Shown here in pieces: positions 47,623 through 57,895 of a stretch of DNA of 64,000 nt. A program made the translations under genes and the position numbers. Position 1 is the first letter of the stretch; every line of letters begins with the position of its first letter. Below the pieces are notes generated by a model, which saw nothing but the letters and a program-made list of their open reading frames with translations, did not search any database and had not been told where the DNA came from. The DNA comes from Leptodontidium sp. MPI-SDFR-AT-0119 (Eukaryota > Ascomycota > Leotiomycetes > Helotiales > Leptodontidiaceae): contig JAHLEZ010000001.1 of the NCBI GenBank assembly GCA_020726505.1, forward strand, positions 3,038,001-3,102,000. Direction: 5' to 3'.

Positions 47623-49491
47623 TCAAATAATCCAAAACACCTGCTTTCCATCCTCAAACCCACCCCTCAGAGATTCCCCATTCATAAATCCATGCAAATA
47701 GCAATCTCCACCAAGAACCCACTCTTTTCTCACCTCTCTCCTTCCCTCATCCACTCTCCTAATTACAAAAGGCGTCTCGGCACCATCGAACACAATCACT
47801 ATATCCCCCCTCTTCACCCCCACAGGTCCCAACCCAATATACCCTCTCTCAGTAACGAAGAAGCCCCTCCCCTTCGTAGTAGCTCTCGCGGCTGCGGTAT
47901 ATGCTTTCTGCTCGATGCGCCATTCGTAGACGCTTTGGGATTTATCGGGGTTGAGGACTGCTTGTTTGGCTGAGAGGTAACTTGTCCATATTGTTTCCTC
48001 GTTTAGATTTGATTTTGATGCTGGGTTTGGAGTTGAATCTGGGGTTGGAGATGGACTTTGGGTAGCTGTATTTGGTAGCGTGAAATTACCCACCGGGACT
48101 CGGTTATCGAGGAGGAGGGTTCGAGTGAATGCACGTTCGGGATCTTCACCAGTTGGGTACGGCTTGTTATCGTTGCCTTGAAGGTATGCTCTACCGAGCG
48201 TGACGGTCAATTCGGGATGCGGAAGTAATCTGTTTCCTAAGTCTGCTTTTGGGATTTCTGTCGGATCTAGTCCGGCGAATGTGGTTATTGTGTGTTTGAC
48301 CGTGTCGAGTATTCGACCGGCTATACCGATTGATGGAGGGGATGAGGCGTCGATTGTGATAGATGGAGGGAGATCTGTCGCGGTGGAGAATATTGGTGTG
48401 GAAGGGATTTGGGAGCAGAGAGAGACTCGTAGGTAGATGTTTCTCCAGTCTGGGACCCAGGATGGGAGGGTGGTGTTTGTCCACGAGGTAGCGGTCTGGC
48501 CTGGAGGGGATTTGATGGCTTGACCGGCGTAGTGGAGCGGTTTAAGACTGTTCTTGCGGAGGTAGGATAGGGCGAATTCTGTGTATAGATCTTCGACTTT
48601 GGTGTTGTAGTTGACGGTGATGGCTAGGTCGTTGTCGGCTCTTGGCAGGCCGAGCAGGGCGTAGATTCGATCGGAATCATTTGCACATCTCCTGTTGAGG
48701 TTGGATGAGACTAAATCAAAAAGTGAGAGGGGTTGATGTGTCATATGCTGATCTCTGATCGTTTCGTTCACCAGCTTTTGGGGTGTCTTTAGCTCCGGCT
48801 GCCGCTTCATAAAGAGAGACGACGTGTTCATGCCAAACATTCGTTGAAGTATGCCTAGTTCTCCTCTCGTTGAACTAGTCTCCCCATGTCTTTGGTATTG
48901 GATAGAAGCTCTCATCCTTACCAGTTCCAAAGATCCAAGATCTAGGAGGGTTTGAATGGTGGCAGTTGTCTGAATGCTCTTTTCACCAAGCCAGCCGATA
49001 ACGGATGTCGCTTGTCCGTAGATTTGCGCCATAAGCGGTATCTGGCTGGTTTTCTCGGCGTTATCTTTCTGATTGATGGAGATGGCATCAACCCACAGCC
49101 GTCGAGGCCGGTCTCTATATCTCAACTGCTGCAGAGCTGTTGCCAGACTGGCTGTGATGTTGAGCTCCTTGTCACCAATGTAAACTCGTCTGTCGAACAC
49201 CGGTTTTCCCCAAACATACGATAACGCTTCATAGATTGGCTTGCTTGACAGTTTCGCGGTGGAGATAGTACATTCTATCTCGTGGGGTGCGAAGAGTGGT
49301 GGTGGGAGAAGGGTGATGATTCGAATTTCGGTCTTAGCTCTCATGGGTTTGTAGATGTATGGTGGGCTTTGGATGTGCGAGACGCCGCTGTTCAAAGATG
49401 CGAGTAAGAGAGTTCTGTTTTGCTCAAATATACTGGGAGCTCGATCAGGTGATGCGCTCGATCTCATGAGTGTGAATCTCAGGCCGTCCAT
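47623..49491 (-). CDS. HET-domain protein (heterokaryon-incompatibility type)
   Basis: A single exon of 622 residues starting MDGLRFTLMRSSASPD. The HET domain (PF06985) is clear: YEALSYVWGKP at residues 87-97, LATALQQLRYRDRPRRLWVD then AISINQKD at about 136-147, and QIYGQATSVIGWLGE. A helical C-terminal region carries MDR-like RIYALLGLPR, also usual in these proteins. HET-domain proteins act in self/non-self recognition after cell fusion and can trigger regulated death; whether this one does so cannot be told from sequence. No NACHT or WD40 domain is attached. It is convergent with the Mg2+ transporter. Intronless structure is common in this family. Confidence 0.92.
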   Translation of the reverse strand: MDGLRFTLMRSSASPDRAPSIFEQNRTLLLASLNSGVSHIQSPPYIYKPMRAKTEIRIITLLPPPLFAPHEIECTISTAKLSSKPIYEALSYVWGKPVFDRRVYIGDKELNITASLATALQQLRYRDRPRRLWVDAISINQKDNAEKTSQIPLMAQIYGQATSVIGWLGEKSIQTTATIQTLLDLGSLELVRMRASIQYQRHGETSSTRGELGILQRMFGMNTSSLFMKRQPELKTPQKLVNETIRDQHMTHQPLSLFDLVSSNLNRRCANDSDRIYALLGLPRADNDLAITVNYNTKVEDLYTEFALSYLRKNSLKPLHYAGQAIKSPPGQTATSWTNTTLPSWVPDWRNIYLRVSLCSQIPSTPIFSTATDLPPSITIDASSPPSIGIAGRILDTVKHTITTFAGLDPTEIPKADLGNRLLPHPELTVTLGRAYLQGNDNKPYPTGEDPERAFTRTLLLDNRVPVGNFTLPNTATQSPSPTPDSTPNPASKSNLNEETIWTSYLSAKQAVLNPDKSQSVYEWRIEQKAYTAAARATTKGRGFFVTERGYIGLGPVGVKRGDIVIVFDGAETPFVIRRVDEGRREVRKEWVLGGDCYLHGFMNGESLRGGFEDGKQVFWII

Positions 49492-51449
49492 GGTGACCCT
49501 GTGTCATCCGCACCATCTTCTGCGTGAGATGACACTGCGGGTGTCACGGCGTAGGCTCGGTGGTCTGCAGTGCTGCCATGTTCTGGTATATTGACAGTGT
49601 TGAAAGAAACGGAGGGTGCCATTTGAGTTGAGGGAGATGAGGGATGGGAGTGTGTTTGCGCTTCACCTCTCCCTCAGCCCTGTGCTTAAGATAATTGAGT
49701 TTGGGTTTCGGGCCTGCTTCGTTCAGCTCGGTCACGTTCCACGAATGACAGGACGGATTAATCCGAAGGGCTGAATGTGCAACGCCGCAAACAAGACTCG
49801 AGAACGCATAGAAAAATGTGTCAAGATGGAGGCTTACTGAGTTTTGATGGCTCTTGCCAACTGGGGATGAAAGTAACAAAAATGAAACATGCTGAAATAG
49901 GAAACGAGAAGTCAAGTCTATGGGCATTCAAAACTACAAGCATTGCATAACTTGTAGCTGTCAGAGGTTCGAGATCAAAATACATGCTCTCACACATAAA
50001 TGAACTTTCATCGTGAATTTTGCAGACCATTTTGAGTTGGTGCTGAACAGTTGGTGTTGAACATAAACCGCCGCTGAACAGAGCATTCCTGAGCACTACT
50101 TCACAATCTTGCGTGCCGTTACAGGCTCATCATCTTTGCTCTCATAAACTCACCTTTCAAATCAATACACATTCGTTTCCTCTGATACCTCACTCATCAT
50201 CCAGCGCTTCCGCATCCGGATCCCACCTCACTGAACCGAACCAAACGAAACCAAGCGAAAATAAGTTGACGAAAGGGAGTAATAAACGAGATACGAATAA
50301 CAGTTCTTACATCATCGAGCGCATGTATGACTCGAATTGGTGAGTAATTGATTGCAAACCGTTGCCTGGTGTTGCGGGCGGACAATTTGCCAAGCTGATA
50401 TGATTGATGTTTCAGCTGATCTGATGTGAGATTGTCAAGCATATCGTCGGAGTGCCAGAGTGCTGAGAATGGTGAGATAATTGCTACACATCGACCGGAT
50501 TTTTCCAGTCAATCCAACTTTGTATCAGAGACCCTGGGTCGCAATATTGGTAATTGAAAGTGTATATTTGTTTATGAAAACTTCAGAGATGAGCAGAAAA
50601 AAAAGTAGCGGGGTAACTCGCTGGCCAATTTTCAGGGGGCGGGGTCATTGAAGCGAGAATCAGCGCTGCAAAATTCTTCCTCTTTTACACAAGATCTCAA
50701 CTGACCGGGCCTGCGTTGTAATGAAATCAAGTATGCTATATAGAAAATTATATCCTTGGTAGAGTCGTTTGCAAGGATCTAGAGATCATTTTTCAAGTAC
50801 GTGCTCATTTCTGCCCATTACCGGGTCATGAAAAGAGCGAAATCCCACTGGGAAGTGGACGACGGACTTCACGGAACCCGTCGCCGAGGATTTGCGTAAC
50901 ATGAAGATAAACAACGGAATGTCTGAGACAAGTTCATCATGCACCCCAAGACTTCACCGCAATGAAAAGTTTCCATGGAAGGTCATGCCCGAAGCCTCAC
51001 AGGCACCAGGATTCGAGTATAGTTGCGATACTTTGCTAAAACAACAACAACACTGTCGTATTCGTCCCGCAACGTCGCGATCGATCTGTGGTCGAATCAG
51101 CTCTGCCGCGAATTTCTGCCGGAGACTAACAATGCTCCGATCCGCTTTTGCCACTCGTATTCCTCAGACCCTGCATCCAGTCTGTGACGACGATTCCTAA
51201 GGGTTCTGTAAGCAGGCGGTTTTGTGGCAGGAAGGATCTCCACTTGTCCACATCACAGTGGGACAAGCGAGAACTGCCGTGTGGGCGGCCGAGTCCGAGT
51301 CAGGACAGGTAGGTAACGACTATAAAGAAAGGAATGTGAATGGAAAGATTGAGTGAAGAACAAAATAAAAGTCAAACAAACCTACCTCAAGTGAAACCTA
51401 CAGCTCCAATAACATTGCTCAACTCCTCAACAAAAACAACACAGCCAAA
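49492..51449. other. Gene-poor spacer of about 2 kb
   Basis: The HET gene (minus) and the transferase (plus) diverge from this region. No gene with a plausible start, splice pattern or family motif was seen on either strand. The final 150 bases before the transferase are A/C-rich leader sequence. Confidence 0.5.
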
Positions 51450-52219
51450 ATGGGTCTCACTGTCCACGGATCACCTTACTCGACATGCTCGCAGCGTGTC
51501 TTCACCGCTCTCGCTGAGAAGGGCGTTGAAGCTGAATTGCACACCCTCGACTTCGCAACCGGAGAACACAAGCTACCCGCTCACCTAAAGCTCCAGCCAT
51601 TTGGAAAGGTTCCTGTTCTGGAGGACGATGGGTACTTTGTGTACGAGAGCCGCGCCATCGCCAAGTACATCGCGAAGAAGTATGCCGGTCAAGGAACGAA
51701 GTTGATCCCTGATGATTCTGATCTTAAGGCGTATGGATTGTTTGAGCAGGTATGACGATCCTCCGTGAGAGAAAGCCGGATAGGTGAAGGGATTTGTGCT
51801 GATGATGATATCGTAGGCTTGTTCAATCGAGCAGAGCTACTTCGATGGCCCAGCTAGTGGTATTTGCTTCGAGAAGGTCTTCAAGCCGTAAGAAAAGAGA
51901 TCTCAACCTCAAAAGTGAACGGAAACGGAGTTAACAAATGAGCAGAAGGAAGGGAATGGGCCCCACCGATGAGGAGATGGTCAAAAAGCACGCTGCCAAC
52001 CTCGATGCAGCCTTTGCTGTGTACGACGGGATCCTTGCCAAGCAGGCCTATCTCGCTGGCGACGAGCTCACTTTGGCTGATCTTTTCCACCTTCCATACG
52101 GAAAGATGGTCAAGGGACAGGGGTTTGGGGATATCTTTGCGAAGTATCCCAACGTCAACAAATGGTTTGATGCTCTTGAGGCAAGAGAGAGCTGGCAGAA
52201 GGTGACTGGTGGAAAGTGA
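51450..52219 (+). CDS. Glutathione S-transferase, phi-like
   Basis: Three exons (51450-51749, 51817-51887, 51946-52219) with 67- and 58-bp introns give 214 residues, the normal GST length. The N-terminal thioredoxin-like domain holds GSPYSTCSQRV (residues 7-17), with a Ser/Cys catalytic position near 11-13, the cis-Pro region FGKVPVLEDD and ESRAIAKYIA, which binds the gamma-glutamyl part. The C-terminal helical domain shows LAGDELTLADLFHLPYG and FAKYPNVNKWFDALEARESW. The pattern is closest to the plant/fungal phi class. It conjugates glutathione to electrophiles or reduces peroxides in the cytosol. The start context is ccaaaATGgg and the intron phases agree. An ATG at 51340 opens a different frame and is not used. 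Confidence 0.94.
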
Positions 52220-52781
52220 TGTTCTCCTCAGACATCAGCATCCATCCAGCTCCTGAACGACTGCCAGTGCCTACTTTGCACTCAAAAATAGACTCGATAG
52301 ATCGATGAACAGAGCAAGAAATCCGAGTTTGTAATACCAGTACGCACGTGATGAATAATAATGTGAAATGAAGAAATGAAGAAATGAGACACTTGTCTGC
52401 TCACAGATATGAAAGAGCAATAGATTCCATCTTATTTATACGGCACCACCGGAAATGATTAGTGATGAGAACCCACGAAACTTCGCCGAGATATGATGCC
52501 ATTCGCTTGCAGTTGGTCACGTGGATCGGCGAAGCGACTCGGCATGCTTCTCGGACATCGAGACACGTCCGAGTCTATCGATCTAAACATCAACGATTGG
52601 CAGGGCTGCTAATTCAAGCGAGGGCTATCCTTGAGGTGGTTGTCCTTTCCTAGACTTCACTTGATTGCTGCAATTATCATCGTGCCTGCTTCACAGTATA
52701 CTGCTGCCTTCAAGGCTGTCAACCTGGAATTCTCCATCTCCAAACCACCACCTGCAGCTCTGCCTGAACTTCAATGTTGAT
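52220..52781. other. Intergenic spacer
   Basis: Holds the transferase 3' end and the promoter of the phosphoesterase. No feature beyond a duplicated aatgaagaaatga at about 52370 is seen. Confidence 0.5.
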
Positions 52782-53819
52782 ATGCTGAGGACCAGATATC
52801 AACCCTCTACTATCTCTCGAATTCTCTCAGTCAAACATCGAACAATTACCCATCAATCATTTCGAGACATACGACAGCAATCAGCCCTCAATCTCAAGAT
52901 GCCGCCCGCAAAAGTCTCAACACGATTCATGATCATCAGCGACACCCACAACTTCGAGTTCGGTCAAGCTGAGAAAGTCAATGGTGCTCTAACATTACCA
53001 ACCCCCAAAATTGATATTCTTCTCCACTGTGGTGATTTGACCCAAGTTGGCGGTCTGTCCTCGTACGAAAAACTGCTCAAGATGCTGGGGTCGATCGACG
53101 CGGAGTTGAAGCTTGTGATCGCTGGAAACCATGACCTAGATCTGGACGGAAAGCACTGGGAAAGCAAACTCTGCTCTGACGACGACGAGGAAGATCATGC
53201 ACAGCACGGAAAGGCTGTCGAGATCATGACCGGACCTTTGGCCAAGGAAGCAGGCGTCACTTATCTCGTCGAAGGACTCAATACATTCACACTGAAGAAC
53301 GGGGCTAAATTTACGATATATACATCTCCCTACCAGCCTGAATTCTGCGGCTGGGCATTCCCCTACGAACGAGGCGAGGATCGATTCAATCCCACGAAGC
53401 ACATCGCACCCAATGTCAAATGTATCGCAGAGAATCCAGTTCCAGATTTTCCGGGGGTCGACATAATGATGACGCATGGTCCTCCGAAAGATATTCTCGA
53501 CTGGACAGCACATGGCAATGTAGGGTGTGAGGCTTTGCTGCGTGCTGTCAGCCGTGCGCGTCCACTCCTCTACTGTTTCGGTCACATTCATGAGGCCTGG
53601 GGATCAAATATCGTTACTTGGAAGGACGACAAGAAGGCGATCGGAGCCGAGGCCATCGAAAGTGAAAGTCATCAGCCGAATATGTATCCAACATCGAGCA
53701 ACGGGCCAGCGAGGTTTGGAAAGGCAACACTCATGGTCAACGCCGCGATTATGAATTTGAGATATCGACCAACCAATGCTCCATGGCTGGTTGACTTGGA
53801 TCTTCCTCAGGCGGAGTGA
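52782..53819 (+). CDS. Calcineurin-like metallophosphoesterase
   Basis: A single exon; 345 residues from ATG 52782, or 306 from ATG 52899 (MPPAKVSTRF). The five blocks of the metallophosphoesterase superfamily are in order: SDTHN (DxH), HCGDLT (GD), GNHDLD (GNHD), MTHGPP and CFGHIHEAWG (GHxH). The arrangement with a long insert between GNHD and the TH block resembles the MPPED1/MPPED2 (239AB) group, which hydrolyses phosphodiesters such as 2',3'-cAMP. The extra N-terminus from 52782 is rich in Arg, Ser and Thr and could be a mitochondrial targeting sequence, which favours the upstream start without proving it. The gene appears intact, with no intron. Confidence 0.9.
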   Translation: MLRTRYQPSTISRILSVKHRTITHQSFRDIRQQSALNLKMPPAKVSTRFMIISDTHNFEFGQAEKVNGALTLPTPKIDILLHCGDLTQVGGLSSYEKLLKMLGSIDAELKLVIAGNHDLDLDGKHWESKLCSDDDEEDHAQHGKAVEIMTGPLAKEAGVTYLVEGLNTFTLKNGAKFTIYTSPYQPEFCGWAFPYERGEDRFNPTKHIAPNVKCIAENPVPDFPGVDIMMTHGPPKDILDWTAHGNVGCEALLRAVSRARPLLYCFGHIHEAWGSNIVTWKDDKKAIGAEAIESESHQPNMYPTSSNGPARFGKATLMVNAAIMNLRYRPTNAPWLVDLDLPQAE

Positions 53820-54256
53820 TAGAGAATCAGTCCGCTCTCACTCTACCATGGGTAGACAAAAACATCAAGAACGCCGCATTCCTCACGGTATTACTGTATT
53901 GCTGTTGATTTCCATGGACATTTGAAAACAAGACATGGAACATCATGGGAGTCGGGAAACATTTTGATCGTGCTGATTGGAGGGGTGAGCTCAAGCGATA
54001 GCCCCAAGAGTCTCTGATTGTAACTACTTTTATTCACATTAGTCTAGTCAAAGATCTGACTCCAAGAATATCTTGACTGCATCTGTGGGTTGACAAATAA
54101 TTGAGAGCCGTCGGAGATAGCAAATCTTACGTGTGCCACGACCGGATTTCTCCCTACTCAGCCTTTAACAACACAACAGGATCCATCGTGAAATCTCTCG
54201 TTACCAATAACCCACTTCACAAACACCGAAGGCCAAAATCTCACGCCGGAAAGACA
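53820..54256. other. Intergenic spacer
   Basis: About 440 bases between two plus-strand genes. In-frame codons upstream of 54257 back to 54101 exist but lack a good start context and family similarity. Nothing else recognised. Confidence 0.5.
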
Positions 54257-56003
54257 ATGGCAGACATCAAAGCCTCTAGTCACGTGCCACCAGCCAAAAG
54301 TGCCCCGAAAGAATATGTCTTCGTTGAGGTAGCGAAGACGGGACGAGTGACAAACAAGAAGCAATTTCACACTGTTCGAAAACACATAATGAAAGATATA
54401 GGCAAGTCGAGGCGGAAGCACAATCGATATCACAAGGAACCACAACAGAAAGCGAAAAGTAATAATCCACAGGCGCTTGAGAGAGCCTCTCCCGATTCTT
54501 CGTCTACCGATAGTTCCGACCGTTCGATCCCTAGAGCCTGGTCATTGGGCTCTGGGCGAACTGACCCGTTTGCTTGCTACCCAATACCTGCGGATAAAGA
54601 TTTGCTTTTCTTGATTGATCACGGTACGCCAAAATCCCATGCTCTCCACCTTGAACGATACTGAGAGGCCCATCGCAGTAAACACCTGGCCTGATATACA
54701 ACTGAGACCATTCAAAGACATGTGACTATACTCAAATCCTTTCGAAGATCATATGGCTGACTTGAGAGTTAGATGGTTCCCAATCAGCATGCCCGACGCG
54801 GCTTTTTTCAATGAGATTTTATCCCACGTCTCACTTCATGTCTACACGCTTAGGCACGGCCTCAGCCGGGAAACTGAATGTCCACAGTCTATGATTCTTC
54901 ACTCGCGGGCCGTTGCTTCTGTACGAAAAAGACTGTGTGACCCTGTTCTCGGGATAAGTGACGGAATCATCGGAACGGTGCTTGCATTTGCATGTTTTAG
55001 TGTGAGTGCTTCTCAAGTTCTAATGGGGTGTCTAGGATTGAATTAACTTTTGTAGCACCGAAGTAACTATTGGGAAACGTATGGCTTGCACATGGCTGCT
55101 CTCTATCAAATCGTCGAGAGGAGAGGGGGCGTGAGCTCCTTGATTGGCAATCCAATGCTCAGGAAACTTATGTCTGGGTCAGTTCGCCTCTCATTTTCTC
55201 TCTGAAGCTTCTCGTCACTCGGATCCATCGACTAACATGTTTCTAGCATCGACCTTGCAGCGACTTGTTTTCTAGAGAAGCCCCGCACCATATTTCCTCT
55301 GCCAGAAATATACGATGATTCGAACATGCCGACAACAACGCTCCCGTGGCCAATTCCGCCAACATCAAACCGACACCAAAGCATTTGGAAACATTCCTTC
55401 CTTAATGAGTCCCCTCTGCTGCCAATATTTCACGACCTGACAGACTTGATGCTGAGTCTCAAATCCGATTCCTTCGACCATAGAAACTCTGGAGGGCCAC
55501 CCGTGGCAATCAATCGGGCGGCGGTGTTCTCCCTGATCTGTCGTTTGGACGAGATATCGATTCCAATCGAGGATACAACACCAGATAACCTCGTGCAGGA
55601 ATGCTGTAGAATCGGGGGAATGATACTTCTCGGCGGCGTGTACGATCATTTTCCATCCAAGGGTTTCCCGCACCATGTCGAGCGTTTCATGGACACTGCA
55701 TCGCTTGCCCGCAAACTTCACACCATTCTCATCAAACTCGGGCGTTACAAGCAATGGGTACTTCTCAAACCTTTGCTGCTCTGGTCCGTTGCATTGGGAG
55801 CTGTCTCGTCCGATAATCCGGATGACGTCAATGATTTTCTCGATTTGATACTCTTCGCTGGGAGGCGGCTTGGTCTTTACAATTGGATGGAAGCTCTGAT
55901 GGTAGCTGGAAATCTACTCTGGGTGAGCGAAGTGTTTGATGAGAAGTACAAACGAGTAACTGCGAACAAAATGTGGGAGTACAACCCCAATGTTTACAAA
56001 TAA
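54257..56003 (+). CDS. Fungal transcription-factor-like protein without a zinc cluster
   Basis: Four exons (54257-54623, 54748-55001, 55056-55177, 55247-56003) keep frame and give 499 residues. The N-terminus has EYVFVEVAKTGRVTNKK and VRKHIMKDIGKSRRKHNR, a segment I recall at the start of many ascomycete proteins of this type, then a Ser-rich linker. The remainder matches the fungal-specific transcription-factor homology region (Fungal_trans_2 type): WFPISMPDAAFFNEILSHVS, HMAALYQIVERRGGVSSLIG, and a helical C-terminus ending WEYNPNVYK. No Zn2Cys6 or C2H2 motif is present, so DNA binding is uncertain; the basic stretch IGKSRRKHNRYHK is the only candidate. The first intron is 124 bp and its acceptor (54747) is the least certain splice site. 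The end lies 66 bp from the convergent reductase gene. Confidence 0.8.
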
Positions 56004-56069
56004 CCAAGTCAATCGTCATCCATTACCTCGTCAAAGACCCCCGAGATACAGTGCTCTCAACACTCCTTC

Positions 56070-57236
56070 TCACTTTTTCGCTTCGAGATATCTCTTCAAG
56101 CTTGCTTCCAAACCCTCAGGCTCGATTTCAGGGAATTGGTCGACATCCCAAGGTTTCGGCACTGGATCCGCCTTTGGATCTCCCAAGAATGCCTTCAATG
56201 ACCACATCAGCTCCTGAAAAACGTCTCCTTCGTTGGCAAACATTGCGGCTTGCGCATATGCTTCGTCGTTGGGATGGTGGATGATTTGGTACTCGACGCC
56301 TTCGATGCGAGAGATGATCGCGACTATCTCGTTCCACTGCCTGCGATTCAGCTCTGCACAATGCAAAAATCGATATCTCACGCAATCTCAAATGTGTGAG
56401 AAAGAGGGCAAGGGATTGTACTCACGCTGTATGCCGAGGTGGCTATCTTGAACCCACGTTCTGGTGAAGTGAGAACTGTTCCGGGCTCTGGGATCGTCTA
56501 GATCGTGGCGACGATATATTTTGCGACACTTCATGTCACTCATGTCAGCAAAGGAATGTCCCAGCAACAGGATAAGATGGGAATATAAGACCTACTCCTT
56601 TACACCCGAAACCGGCTGGCGTATCTTCGTGTCACCCCAGAACTCAAACTTCTTCTCCGCTTGGTTGAAGCCGAAAGCCGGATGAGCCGCAAACTCAGCG
56701 AAGCCACCATTCATGATGTATGTATACCCGAAAGTGTTGTGCTTCTGAGCAGTCTGCTCAAGATGTCGACGGGTGGCCTGCTTGTCGCGGAAGTACCGCT
56801 GGGTGAGAGCTACTGGGTGCGAGAGGTCTGATCCGAATTCCGAAGGGTAGAAATGCGTCACCCCGCCTGCAATGGCGGCGTCTATGATATGAGGTTGGAG
56901 TTTCATGGGTTCGTTGCCGAGCATGCAGATTACGGTTGTGGAGCCTAGATGGAAGTCAGCTATCTCCTTGCTGTGCTGGGTGGAAGATGAGATGTGGTTA
57001 AGGGAGGAGGGGTGGATCTGGTGGATGGACGAACCTTTGAAAGAAGCTGGCTCGAGGTAACTCCCAACAACGATCTCGATTCCCGCTGCGGCTTCTTTGG
57101 CAAACTTGGATACCTTTGAAGCATCGGATAAGATGGCGAGACGTGCGAATTTGTCTTTTTGTTGGAGGAACTCGGCGCTGAAATATGGACCTACCCAACC
57201 ACTTGCTCCGATGAGGAGGACGGATTGTGAGGACAT
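56070..57236 (-). CDS. NmrA-like / isoflavone-reductase-type NAD(P)-binding protein
   Basis: Exon 1 (57236-57035) starts MSSQSVLLIGASGWVGPYFS, an N-terminal Rossmann GASGWVG (residues 10-16). After a 90-bp intron, exon 2 (from 56944) carries STTVICMLGNEPMKLQPHII, then GVTHFYPSEFGSDLSHPVAL, typical of the NmrA/isoflavone-reductase family, and continues to about 56592. At least one more short exon (DLDDPRARN region, about 56420-56520) and a terminal exon (about 56355-56070, WNEIVAIISRIEGVEY to KRYLEAKK) complete it. The exact splice sites in the 3' third are not resolved; one choice of frame there meets a TAG. Members use NAD(P)H to reduce small aromatics or act as redox sensors bound to GATA regulators. 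Terminal length fits a protein of about 310-330 residues. Confidence 0.8.
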
Positions 57237-57895
57237 GGCTGTGGATTTTATTTAGAATATGAGTGGGTTTGGCTTCAAGCTAGATTGTAAGGAATAAGAA
57301 CTTGATTTTGGAAGATGTTGAGAGGTGAAGAAAGGCAGCTTTTATATCTCTCTCTCTCGGAATCTCGGGCGTGCTTCTCTGTCGTGCACTTCGCAACGCT
57401 ACCCCAATTTCAAACCGTGCTTTCAAATCAAATATGAAAAGAGTACAGAAAAACTCTCCTTTCGGAGGTGTCAAATATCTTAAATCGGTATTCTCAGGGC
57501 ATGACGTGCCTAGGTAAGTTCGTGTTTACTATTGCAGAGTTTTTGAGCGGTAGTGTGATTTGTGATTGGTCGGTGGCGAGGTTGGCTTTGTGGGTACCTC
57601 ATAAATCGAGGCTACGCTTACTTGGAAGGGCACGAGGTATTGAATTAGTCTTGCTTTGTTGATGTGTTGGTGGAGGTGTGCAGGGGGACCTCGTCCCTCT
57701 TTGGGGTTAGGGCGGTTGTGGAGAGAAGAGTGGTTCAGAGTGAAGGTTTCTTTCACTCCGCCGCTGTTCCGCTGTCTGTCGCATCCTAGATTTCGACTCA
57801 GTTTCGATTTAATGATAATGGCAGAGGAAATTTGGGCATGGTGCGAATACTTCTACATTTTTTTTTACTTCATTACATGACTGTCCCAAATCTAT
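57237..57895. other. Spacer between the NmrA-like gene and the Zn2Cys6 factor
   Basis: Upstream region of the minus-strand reductase and downstream of the minus-strand regulator. No further gene seen. A TCTCTCTCTC run near 57349 lies about 115 bases upstream of the reductase start. Confidence 0.5.
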
